From Ensifer sp. BR816 (GTDB taxonomy: Bacteria; Pseudomonadota; Alphaproteobacteria; Rhizobiales; Rhizobiaceae), in contig NZ_KB905370.1 of NCBI RefSeq assembly GCF_000378985.1, forward strand, positions 2,031,830-2,095,829: 64,000 nt of DNA, written 5' to 3'. Below the pieces are notes generated by a model, which was not told the origin of the DNA, did no database searches, and was given only the letters and a program-made list of their open reading frames with translations. This document shows positions 33,374-41,213 of the stretch, in pieces; the first letter of the stretch is position 1; every line of letters starts with the position of its first letter. The translations under genes and the position numbers were made by a program.

Positions 33374-34726
33374 ATGCCTCGTGCCGACAAAGACCTACGT
33401 CAGACGGGAATCCACGGGGTGAGCGTCACGAAGTCCTATGCCGGCGACGGCGGCTATCCGGCGAGCTACTATGCCGCCTCCCGCAACATCATCCGCACGC
33501 CGACCAGGCTGAAGGGGCGCGTCGAAACCGACATCTGCGTCGTCGGCGCCGGATACACGGGGCTCGCGACGGCGATTCATCTTGCCGAAAAGGGCTACAA
33601 GGTCACGGTGGTCGAGGGCGCGCAGGTGGGGTGGGGCGCCTCCGGACGGAACGGTGGCCAGGTCGTCAATGGTCTCAACGCCAGTCTCTCGGCGATCCAG
33701 CATCGCTTCGGAGAGGACGCGGCGCGCTTTATCGGCGGCCTCGTCCAGGAAGGCGGGCGGATCATCCGGCGACTCGTCAGCCGGTATCGAATCGACTGCG
33801 ACCTGAAGTCAGGCAACATCTATGCCGCCTATACCGGCGCGCATATGAAGGAACTCGAGGCCAAGCAGGCGCTCTGGCGCAAATACGGCATGGACGACCA
33901 CTTGCTGCTCGACCGGGAGAATTTGCGCAAGCTCGTCGATTCCGAGGCCTATTGCGGCGGCATGCTTGATATCAGCGGCGGCCATATGCATCCGCTCAAT
34001 CTGGTGCTCGGCGAGGCGCGCGCCTTCGAGAGCCTCGGCGGCATCATCTACGAGATGTCGCCGGTGACCCGTGTCGATCACAAGGCGGGGCGGCCGACCG
34101 TCCATACCAAGGAGGGCGAAGTTTCAGCGCGCATCGTCGTGCTCTGCGGCAATGCCTATCTCGGCGATGCGGTGCCCGAGCTCGTCTCGCGCGTCATGCC
34201 CGTCTCGACGCAGATGATCACCACGGCGCCACTCGGCGAGGAACTCGCGCAATCGCTGATCCCGAGCGACATGTGCGTCGAGGACGTGCGCTATATCCTC
34301 GACTATTTCCGGCTGTCGGCCGACAAGCGGATGATCTTCGGCGGCGGCACCGTCTATGGCGGAACCGATCCGGCCGACGTGGTAGCGAAGCTCCGGCCCA
34401 ATCTCGAAAAGGTCTTCCCGCGTTTGAAGGGCGTGAAGATCGACTATGCCTGGAGCGGCAATTTCGCGTTGTCCTTCACGCGTGTGCCGCAGATGGGCCG
34501 CATTGGGGCCAACACCTATTTCGCCCATGGCTATAGCGGTCATGGGGTGACAGGCTCGCATCTTTTCGGCCGGACGCTCGCCGAGGCGATCGACGGCGAT
34601 CAGTCGCGCTTCGACATGTTCGAGAAGCTGCCCTGGTATCCCTTTCCCGGTGGGCGAATGTTCCGCGCGCAATATTCGACGATCGGCTCCTGGTGGTATT
34701 CCTTCAAGGACGCCGTCGGCTGGTAG
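33374..34726 (+). CDS. FAD-dependent amine oxidase, gamma-glutamylputrescine oxidase-like
   Basis: A 450-aa DAO-family flavoenzyme. The start is uncertain: ATG 33374, or GTG 33419 just before the conserved VTKSYAGDGGYPASYYAASRN. The FAD motif is DICVVGAGYTGLATAIHLAEKGYKVTVVEG, then the landmark GWGASGRNGGQVVNG shared with PuuB-type oxidases. RMIFGGGTVYGGTDP and YFAHGYSGHGVTGSHLFGRTLAEAI complete the FAD site. The family oxidatively deaminates gamma-glutamylated or free polyamines and related secondary amines. The nearby aldehyde dehydrogenase could process its aldehyde product. Confidence 0.88.
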   Translation: MPRADKDLRQTGIHGVSVTKSYAGDGGYPASYYAASRNIIRTPTRLKGRVETDICVVGAGYTGLATAIHLAEKGYKVTVVEGAQVGWGASGRNGGQVVNGLNASLSAIQHRFGEDAARFIGGLVQEGGRIIRRLVSRYRIDCDLKSGNIYAAYTGAHMKELEAKQALWRKYGMDDHLLLDRENLRKLVDSEAYCGGMLDISGGHMHPLNLVLGEARAFESLGGIIYEMSPVTRVDHKAGRPTVHTKEGEVSARIVVLCGNAYLGDAVPELVSRVMPVSTQMITTAPLGEELAQSLIPSDMCVEDVRYILDYFRLSADKRMIFGGGTVYGGTDPADVVAKLRPNLEKVFPRLKGVKIDYAWSGNFALSFTRVPQMGRIGANTYFAHGYSGHGVTGSHLFGRTLAEAIDGDQSRFDMFEKLPWYPFPGGRMFRAQYSTIGSWWYSFKDAVGW

Positions 34727-34948
34727 CCTTGCGGCTGCCGGCGGGTGCTGGCTTCGCCTCGAAATCGATACCGCTCAATGCGGCGATGCGCTAGTATTCC
34801 GGCGCGCGGGCGGGGTGGCCCGCCGGCTTGGCGCGGAAATCAAAGGAACTTCAGGGATTGAGCTTCGAACGGGTTGCAATCCCGGGCTGTCGCCGGCGTT
34901 TCAGCCTGCGGGAGCAAGTGTCGGCAAATCGCAGTGGGGAGGTCGAAT

Positions 34949-35950
34949 ATGTTCATCCGCTTCGGTTACGAGATTGGCATCGATTGCCCGCAACCCACGC
35001 CGATGATGACGTTTCTGTCCGTCGCGAAGGAACGGCGCAGTGCAGTCGTCACGGAGCGTGGGCCGGTCGCTTCGCCGCTCATCCCGATGGAGGAAATCAT
35101 TGACCCGCATCACAATATCTGCCTGCGCATGGTTCTCTCCCGGGGTGAAACCCGGCTCGGCTACGACGCGGTGATCAGCGACGACGGGCGGCTCGACGCG
35201 TCGGATCCTCTGGCGGATGCGGTGCCGGTCGAAAAGCTGCCTCCCTCTCTGCTGCCCTATCTTTGCGCCAGCCGCTATTGCGAGACCGATCGGCTGAGCG
35301 CGCTCGCCTGGCGGCTCTTCGGCAGCATTCCGGCAGGCTGGCAACGGGTGCAGGCCATCTCAGACTATGTGCATGACCGGCTGATCTTCAGCTACGGCTA
35401 TGCGCAGGCGATGCGCACGGCGCTCGAAGCGCACGAGGACCGGCTGGGGGTCAGCCGCGACTATGCCCACCTCGCCGTCGCTCTCTGCCGCTGCATGAAC
35501 ATGCCGGCCCGCTACGTTCACGGCTACATGGCCGACATCGGCGCACCGGACAGCCCGGCGCCGATGGATTTCAACGCCTGGTTCGAGGTGTTCCTCGGCG
35601 ACCGGTGGTACACGTTCGACGCCAAGAACAATGGGCGGCGTGCCGGCCGCATTCCTGTCGCGCGGGGCCGGGATGCGGCAGACATTCCGCTGATCCAGAC
35701 CTTCGGCAAGCATCAGCTGACGCACTTCACCGTCTGGACGTCGGTGGAGCCCGATAGCGGGCTCAGCCGCTCGCACCGTTCGGCCGACGTTTCGCTGCTG
35801 AACCCGTGGTTCAGCGAGACTTGGTCACGCCACTGCAGGAGCGCGAGCGCAACAACAGCCACTGACCTCGGCGGAAACGGTTTTTCATCTCCCGCAGGTT
35901 CTGGGGAAAATAATATCTATAAACTCAATCGAGAATATAGGAGAACATAG
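34949..35950 (+). CDS. transglutaminase-like protein with Ser at the nucleophile position
   Basis: A 333-aa protein from ATG 34949, with GGGGAGG six bases upstream. It resembles the bacterial transglutaminase-like (predicted cysteine protease) family: a beta N-terminal half, then IPAGWQRVQAISDYVHDRLIFSYG and the core RLGVSRDYAHLAVALCRCMNMPARYVHGYMADIG, followed by MDFNAWFEVFLGDRWYTFDAKNN. In most relatives the first core motif reads GVCRDFAH with catalytic Cys; here that residue is Ser169. Asn209 in DFNAW occupies the usual active-site His position, though close relatives may also lack His there. It may be catalytically dead or altered. The C-terminal 50 residues look unstructured. Confidence 0.82.
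   Translation: MFIRFGYEIGIDCPQPTPMMTFLSVAKERRSAVVTERGPVASPLIPMEEIIDPHHNICLRMVLSRGETRLGYDAVISDDGRLDASDPLADAVPVEKLPPSLLPYLCASRYCETDRLSALAWRLFGSIPAGWQRVQAISDYVHDRLIFSYGYAQAMRTALEAHEDRLGVSRDYAHLAVALCRCMNMPARYVHGYMADIGAPDSPAPMDFNAWFEVFLGDRWYTFDAKNNGRRAGRIPVARGRDAADIPLIQTFGKHQLTHFTVWTSVEPDSGLSRSHRSADVSLLNPWFSETWSRHCRSASATTATDLGGNGFSSPAGSGENNIYKLNREYRRT
35916..35936 (+). promoter_or_regulatory. proposed Rrf2 operator, distant copy before the 49-aa membrane protein
   Basis: TCTATAAACTCAATCGAG followed by AAT, matching 17 of 21 positions of the copy at 19135-19155. It lies in the last codons of the transglutaminase-like gene and begins 66 bases before the small gene's ATG. The resemblance suggests that this small gene joins the sulfonate regulon. 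Confidence 0.4.
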
Positions 35951-35981
35951 GTATAGGCCAACGCCAACAGCGGAGAGAAAA

Positions 35982-36131
35982 ATGAACGCGACAAAGGCGA
36001 TGACCCAATCCCGATACGCGATCTATCCCGCGCAGCCGACCCGGCGTCGCCCAGTCAACCTCCTTCCCCATTCGATCGCCATCGTGGCGGCCTTCAGCTT
36101 CATCTCGGCGCTGGTGATCGGCGCCATCTGA
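35982..36131 (+). CDS. 49-aa single-pass membrane protein of unknown function
   Basis: A short gene with GGAGAG seven bases before its ATG. The N-terminal half is polar and basic (ATKAMTQSRYAIYPAQPTRRRP) and the C-terminal half is one hydrophobic helix (SIAIVAAFSFISALVIGAI), giving a probable cytoplasmic-tail, single-helix inner-membrane protein. No family was recognised. It is separated by 164 bases from the aldehyde dehydrogenase gene and lies behind a sequence nearly identical to the proposed Rrf2 operator. Confidence 0.6.
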   Translation: MNATKAMTQSRYAIYPAQPTRRRPVNLLPHSIAIVAAFSFISALVIGAI

Positions 36132-36295
36132 GGGGTCGGTCGGCTCCCAAGGGCTGCACGCTACGCCCGACTTCGAAACGATATCTTGCTTTCAGCTTGA
36201 GGGCCCGCGAGCGTAAAATCGTTCCCCTTGCAGGCAGTGTCTCCGGCGTCGTAGCCTCCGCTCAAGTCGAAGACACCGACGGGAGGAGAGAGCCC

Positions 36296-37729
36296 ATGCT
36301 CGACAAACGCAAATTCTACATCAACGGCGAGTGGGTCGAACCCGCTGCACAGAACGAACTTTACGTGCTCAATCCGGCAACCGAGAAACCGATCGCGGTG
36401 ATTTCGCTTGGTACGGCGGTCGACATAGACCGAGCCGTCGCTGCCGCCAAAAAGGCGTTCCAGAGCTATAGCCGGACGAGCGTCGAGGAGCGACTGGCGC
36501 TCCTGGAAAAGTTGCTCGCGATCTACAAGCGCCGATACGACGAAATGGCCGATACGATCACCGCCGAGCTCGGCGCGCCGAAGACCATGAGCCGCGAACA
36601 ACAGGCCGATGTCGGCGTCGGCCACCTGCAGGGCTATATCGATGCGCTGAAGCGACTGAAGCTGCGCGAAAAGCTTCCGAACGGCGACACGCTGATGCGC
36701 GAGCCGATCGGCGTGTGCGGCTTGATCACGCCGTGGAACTGGCCCGTCAACCAGATCGCCCTCAAGGTGGTTCCGGCGCTGGCGACCGGCTGCACCTGCG
36801 TGTTGAAGCCGAGCGAGTTCACGCCGCTCAACGCCATGCTCTATGCGGAGATGATCGAGGAGGCAGGCTTCCCGCCGGGCGTCTTCAACCTCGTCAATGG
36901 CGACGGCCTTCATGCCGGCGCTGCGCTCTCGAAGCATCAGGACATCGACATGATGTCGTTCACCGGCTCGACGCGGGCCGGCATCGCCGTCAGCAAGGAC
37001 GCCGCCGACACGGTCAAGCGCGTCACGCTGGAACTTGGCGGCAAGTCGCCGAACATCGTCTTTGCCGACGCTGATCTCGAGGAGAGGGTGACCGGCAGCA
37101 TCCTCGATTGCTTCAACAATTCCGGCCAATCCTGCGATGCGCCGACCCGCATGCTGGTGGAGCGCAGCGTCTATGACGATGTGGTGGCGATCGCGCGGCG
37201 CGTGGGTCGGGAGGCGGCGGTCGGCGATCCGACCAGCGAAGGTTCGCATATCGGCCCGTTGGTCAGCCATATCCAGTACGAGCGGGTCCAGGCGCTGATC
37301 GAGGTGGGCGTCGGCGAAGGGGCGCGGCTCCTCGTCGGCGGCCCCGGCAAGCCGGAGGGCTTCGAGACCGGATATTTCGTCAAGCCGACGATCTTCGCGG
37401 ACGTCGATAACTCGATGCGGATCGCACGCGAGGAGGTGTTCGGGCCGGTGCTGGCGATCATTCCCTTCGACACGGAGGAGGAAGCGATCGCGCTTGCCAA
37501 CGACACGAACTATGGTCTCGCGGCTTATGTTCAGACGGGCGATCGGCAGCGCGCCGAGCGGGTCGCGGCGCGATTGCGCGCCGGCATGGTGCATATCAAT
37601 GGCGGGCCGCACCGCTACGGCAGCCCCTTCGGCGGCTACAAGCAGTCTGGCAACGGCCGTGAGGGCGGCACCTTTGGCCTCGAGGATTTTCTCGAGGTGA
37701 AGACGGTGCATCTGCCGGACGCGGCGTAG
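36296..37729 (+). CDS. aldehyde dehydrogenase family protein
   Basis: A 477-aa NAD(P)-dependent aldehyde dehydrogenase starting at ATG 36296 after GGGAGGAG. Catalytic residues are visible: Asn in ITPWNWPVNQ, the general base Glu in LELGGKSPN and the nucleophile Cys in NNSGQSCDAPTRM. EEVFGPVLAIIPFDTEEEA and the C-terminal GGYKQSGNGREGG are the standard ending. It oxidises an aldehyde to the acid. Lying in a region rich in amine and amino acid catabolism genes, an aminoaldehyde from polyamine oxidation is a reasonable guess. Confidence 0.93.
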   Translation: MLDKRKFYINGEWVEPAAQNELYVLNPATEKPIAVISLGTAVDIDRAVAAAKKAFQSYSRTSVEERLALLEKLLAIYKRRYDEMADTITAELGAPKTMSREQQADVGVGHLQGYIDALKRLKLREKLPNGDTLMREPIGVCGLITPWNWPVNQIALKVVPALATGCTCVLKPSEFTPLNAMLYAEMIEEAGFPPGVFNLVNGDGLHAGAALSKHQDIDMMSFTGSTRAGIAVSKDAADTVKRVTLELGGKSPNIVFADADLEERVTGSILDCFNNSGQSCDAPTRMLVERSVYDDVVAIARRVGREAAVGDPTSEGSHIGPLVSHIQYERVQALIEVGVGEGARLLVGGPGKPEGFETGYFVKPTIFADVDNSMRIAREEVFGPVLAIIPFDTEEEAIALANDTNYGLAAYVQTGDRQRAERVAARLRAGMVHINGGPHRYGSPFGGYKQSGNGREGGTFGLEDFLEVKTVHLPDAA

Positions 37730-37853
37730 TACGTTGCAACGGCTGCCGACAATTGCCTCTCCGGGCGAATTTTCGGGGCTGTTGCTCGCCAGGCAGTTCT
37801 GATAGCTGGCGGGGGCGCCTTTGGGCGCTTCCTCCCAGCATCCGGACATTACC

Positions 37854-38744
37854 GTGAGTCAAGCCGTCACTTCCGCCTCCCCGCAACAATCGCTCGCCAT
37901 GGCTGCGCTGCTCGTCGGTGGTGTCGCCATTGCCGGATCGCCGATCTTCGTCAGGCTCTCGGAAGTGGGGCCGATGGCAACGGCCTTCTGGCGTGTGGCG
38001 CTGGCGCTTATTCCGCTCCTTGCCTGGTCGGGGCTTGGCAGGGATGCATCCGCCGACCGGCGCCCGGAGCGCTTGTCCGACTATGCGCTGCTCGTCCTGC
38101 CGGGCGTCTTCCTCGCCGTCGACCTCGGAGCATGGCACCTCTCGCTCACCCTGACCTCCGTGGCCAACGCGACGCTGCTTGCCAATCTCGCCCCGGTTTT
38201 CGTGACGCTTGCCAGTTGGGCCTTGTTCCGCTCGCCTGTGAGCCGCATTTTCATGGCCGGCCTCGTCACGGCCGTTGCCGGCGTCGTCGTGCTGAAAGGC
38301 GGCCCGGGTGCGCTTGGCGGCGGCGACCTCCTCGGTGACGGCATCGCGATCGTCGCCGCGATGTTTTATGCCGGCTATATCCTCGCCATCGGGCAATTGC
38401 GCAGCCGCTTCGGCACCAATCGCATCATGATCTGGAGCACCGCCTCGGCCGCCGTCTGCACGCTGCCGATGGCAGTGCTTACCGAGCCCTCGCTGCTGCC
38501 GCCAACGGGCTTCGGCTGGGCGATCCTTTTCGGCCTTGCCTTCGTCAGTCACGCCGGCGGACAGGTGGCGATCACCTATGCGCTCGCCTATCTGCCAGCG
38601 GCGTTTTCCTCGCTGACGTTGCTCGTGCAGCCGGTCGTGGCTGCCGTGCTCGCCTGGGTCCTGCTCAGCGAGCCCGTCGGTATCATGCAGGCCACCGGCG
38701 GCGCGATCGTGCTCATCGGCATCCTCATCGCCCGCCGCGGTTAG
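37854..38744 (+). CDS. EamA/DMT-superfamily transporter
   Basis: A 296-aa membrane protein of the drug/metabolite transporter superfamily, with ten hydrophobic segments in two EamA repeats: LAMAALLVGGVAIAGSPIFVRLSEVGPMATAFWRVALAL opens the first and GDGIAIVAAMFYAGYILAIGQL the second. The GTG at 37854 is favoured; a TTG eleven codons upstream would add only polar residues, and neither has a strong ribosome binding site. DMT carriers often export amino acids or related metabolites. It is convergent with the aminotransferase gene, whose stop it nearly touches. Confidence 0.88.
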   Translation: MSQAVTSASPQQSLAMAALLVGGVAIAGSPIFVRLSEVGPMATAFWRVALALIPLLAWSGLGRDASADRRPERLSDYALLVLPGVFLAVDLGAWHLSLTLTSVANATLLANLAPVFVTLASWALFRSPVSRIFMAGLVTAVAGVVVLKGGPGALGGGDLLGDGIAIVAAMFYAGYILAIGQLRSRFGTNRIMIWSTASAAVCTLPMAVLTEPSLLPPTGFGWAILFGLAFVSHAGGQVAITYALAYLPAAFSSLTLLVQPVVAAVLAWVLLSEPVGIMQATGGAIVLIGILIARRG

Positions 38745-38745
38745 A

Positions 38746-39924
38746 TCAAATGCCCGGCAGTTCGAACCCTGCCAGCCGCTCTTCCAGCTTCAGGATCGTA
38801 GGCACATCGGCATTGGCGAAGGCAAAGCGCAGATAGCTCTCCTGGCCCTCGCCGAAATAATCGCCCGGCAGGCAGACGATGCCGGCAAGCTTTGCCAGCT
38901 TCTCGGCGACGAATTGCGAGTCGATGTCGCGGAAGGGATGGCGGACATAGGCGAAATAGGCGCCGACGGCCTGAAGCTTCCATTGCGGCAGGCGGCTCAT
39001 CACGTCCTTCAGCGCGTCAGCGCGGGCGGTGATCTCGGAGCGATTGGCGAGCCGCCAGTCGGCGAGTGCGGGTATGGCTTTCGCGACAGCTGCCTGGGCC
39101 GAGCGCGGCGCGCAGATCTGCAGATTGTCCATGATCTTGGTGACCTGCTCGACGACCGCCGGCCCCGCGATAATGGCGCCGAGGCGATGGCCGGGGATGC
39201 AGAAGGACTTGGAGAAGCTGTAGAGGCCGATGAAACCGTCCTGCCAGTCCTTGGTCTGAAGCAGGCGGTGCGGCGCGGCCGCGGCATCGGGCAGGAAGTC
39301 GCGATAGGTCTCATCGAGGATGAGCCAAGTCCCGTTGGCGCGGCAGACCTCATAGATGCGTTGCAGCAGGTCCACCGGATAGACGGCGCCGGTCGGATTG
39401 TTCGGCGAGACGAGCGCAAGGGCGCGAACGCCCGGACGAAGTGCGGCGGCGATCGTTTCGACCTCGGGCAGGAAGCCGGCGCCGGCGTCCAGAGGCGCAA
39501 GCTCGACATTGATGCCGAGCATCGCCAGCGTCGTTTCCTGGTTGAAATAGTAGGGGTTGGTCATCATCACCGTGTCGCCCGCGCGGGCAACCACCATGGC
39601 GGCGCAGATGAAGGCCTGGTTGCAGCCGGAGGTGATGTGGATGTTGTCGGCAGCAATGGGCGCGCCATAGAGCGTTGCCACCTGATCGGCATAGGCGCTG
39701 CGCAGTTCCGGTTCGCCCTCGATCACGCCGTAGCCGGTGTAGGCAGGAGATGCCGCTGCCTCGCCGAGCCATCTCAGCATATCCGGATGGGCGGGATAGC
39801 CGGGGACCGCCTGGGAGAGGTCGATCAGCGGGCCCTTTGCCCCGTCATAGGCCTTCGCCCAGGCAAGCACGGAGGGGACCGGCGGCGGCGAGAGCTTTGC
39901 GATGAGCGGATTGAGATGAGGCAT
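38746..39924 (-). CDS. class I/II pyridoxal-phosphate aminotransferase
   Basis: A 392-aa fold-type I aminotransferase. ITSGCNQAFICAAMVVARAGDTVMMTNPYYFNQ is the PLP phosphate region, SPNNPTGAVYP holds the conserved Asn, WLILDETYRDF the PLP-pyridine Asp-Tyr, and YSFSKSFCIPGHRLGAI the Schiff-base Lys. The C-terminal Arg for the substrate carboxylate is in LRFAFANAD. It transaminates an amino acid whose identity is not evident. It is followed upstream on the same strand by a LysR regulator gene, so the two may be co-transcribed. Confidence 0.9.
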   Translation of the reverse strand: MPHLNPLIAKLSPPPVPSVLAWAKAYDGAKGPLIDLSQAVPGYPAHPDMLRWLGEAAASPAYTGYGVIEGEPELRSAYADQVATLYGAPIAADNIHITSGCNQAFICAAMVVARAGDTVMMTNPYYFNQETTLAMLGINVELAPLDAGAGFLPEVETIAAALRPGVRALALVSPNNPTGAVYPVDLLQRIYEVCRANGTWLILDETYRDFLPDAAAAPHRLLQTKDWQDGFIGLYSFSKSFCIPGHRLGAIIAGPAVVEQVTKIMDNLQICAPRSAQAAVAKAIPALADWRLANRSEITARADALKDVMSRLPQWKLQAVGAYFAYVRHPFRDIDSQFVAEKLAKLAGIVCLPGDYFGEGQESYLRFAFANADVPTILKLEERLAGFELPGI

Positions 39925-39967
39925 CGGCGTATCCTGTGGTTGGCGAGTGGCGCGGGCGTACCCGGCT

Positions 39968-40999
39968 CTATGACTTGATCTTGCGTTTTTGCGGGGTTTC
40001 CAAGCGCCGGCTGCGGGGTGACGAAACCGGCCGAAAGCTCTCCGCTGCCGGTTTCGGATCTTCCTGCCTGCGGCTACGGATCATGGTGCGGGCGGATGTC
40101 TGGAGCTCCGGCATCGGGTCGCTCTCGAGCGCCGCAAACAGCCAGTCGATGAAGACGCGGACGATCGGCGCGGCGCGTACCTCGTTGCGGCAAGCGACGA
40201 AGAAAGCGTCGTTGGCCGGCACCGTCAGGTCGAAGGGCGCGATCAACTCGCCGCGGGCGATGAGACTGCCGGCGGTGATCGTATCGCCGAGCGCCACGCC
40301 CTGGTTGTGCAGGGCGCCCTCCGTCGAAAGCCGCGCATCGCTCATGAAATGCTGGCGGCCGCGCTGGAGGTCGGTCGCATCGGCGGCGGCGAGCCAGGTA
40401 TTCCATTCGCGGCCGTCGTCGCCATGCAGCATCACATGGTCACGCAGGTCCCGGACCGAGCGCAGCGGCCGCATGTTGAGGAGCGTGGGGCTCACCACCG
40501 GAAACAGCTCCAGCCGGCTCCAGAGCTTTGCCCAGCTGTCTCCCCAATTGCCATCGCCATAGAGCAGGCAGACGTCGACGTCGGGGGAGTGGAGATGCGC
40601 CGCGTCGTTGGAGGCGATCAGCGTCAGCTGCACGTCGGGATATTGCTCGGTGAACTGATGCAGGCGCGGGATCATCCAGAAGGAGAGCAGCGCCGGCACG
40701 CAGGTGATCCGGAGTTCGCCGCTGGTGGCGGGGCGGGTCATCGCCGCCGTGGCGGCGGCGATCTCGGCAAAGGCGTGCATGACGGCGGGCAACAGCAGTG
40801 CGCCCTGGGGCGTCAACCTCAGTCGTTTGCCGCCCCGCTCGAAGAGCGGTGCGTTGAAGGAAAGCTCCAGAGCGCGAATCTGATGGCTGATCGCCCCATG
40901 CGTGACATTGAGCTCGCGGGCCGCCGCGGAAACCGAGCCACGCCGGGCGGTCGCCTCGAAGGCGCGCAGCGGGTTCAATGGGGGTAGGCGGCTCGACAA
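39968..40999 (-). CDS. LysR-family regulator, GcvA-like
   Basis: A 343-aa LysR protein. A TTG at 40999, with CGGAG six bases upstream, gives the canonical GcvA-type N-terminus (SSRLPPLNPLRAFEATARRGSVSAAARELNVTHGAISHQIRALE); an upstream TTG at 41041 would place a palindromic operator inside the coding sequence. The effector domain includes LRITCVPALLSFWMIPRLHQF and DVDVCLLYGDGNW. A C-terminal tail of about 40 residues is basic and Pro-rich. It is divergent from the ureohydrolase/ABC/nitrilase operon and probably regulates it. Confidence 0.88.
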   Translation of the reverse strand: MSSRLPPLNPLRAFEATARRGSVSAAARELNVTHGAISHQIRALELSFNAPLFERGGKRLRLTPQGALLLPAVMHAFAEIAAATAAMTRPATSGELRITCVPALLSFWMIPRLHQFTEQYPDVQLTLIASNDAAHLHSPDVDVCLLYGDGNWGDSWAKLWSRLELFPVVSPTLLNMRPLRSVRDLRDHVMLHGDDGREWNTWLAAADATDLQRGRQHFMSDARLSTEGALHNQGVALGDTITAGSLIARGELIAPFDLTVPANDAFFVACRNEVRAAPIVRVFIDWLFAALESDPMPELQTSARTMIRSRRQEDPKPAAESFRPVSSPRSRRLETPQKRKIKS

Positions 41000-41021
41000 C
41001 GGAACTCCGATAGGTTCAGCA

Positions 41022-41038
41022 TGTGAGTTTTTCTCACA
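41022..41038. promoter_or_regulatory. palindromic LysR-type operator
   Basis: TGTGAGTTTTTCTCACA is a perfect inverted repeat with 6-bp arms and a 5-base spacer, containing the T-N11-A pattern expected of LysR regulators. It lies 22 bases upstream of the LysR start and about 175 bases upstream of the ureohydrolase start, in the divergent promoter. Confidence 0.7.
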
Positions 41039-41213
41039 CAAAAAGCTATAACAATGTCAATTGATTTTCCAGAGGTTTTGTCACCTAATAGGTTCCAACA
41101 AGGGCAAAAGCCTGGGGAACATGATTGCGCCTGTATTGCTCGGCAGCACCGCGAGTTGCGATCGGTGTTGCGACGCTTTCATTCCCCGGCGAATGACAAG
41201 GAGGCTCCGGCGC

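Noticed and set aside
36161..37849. 562-codon minus-strand open frame over the aldehyde dehydrogenase
   Set aside because: The aldehyde dehydrogenase has all its catalytic motifs on the plus strand; this frame is its complement.
41000..41041. Longer TTG start of the LysR gene
   Set aside because: It would add a nonconserved N-terminus and place the palindromic operator inside the gene; the TTG at 40999 has a ribosome binding site and gives the canonical start.
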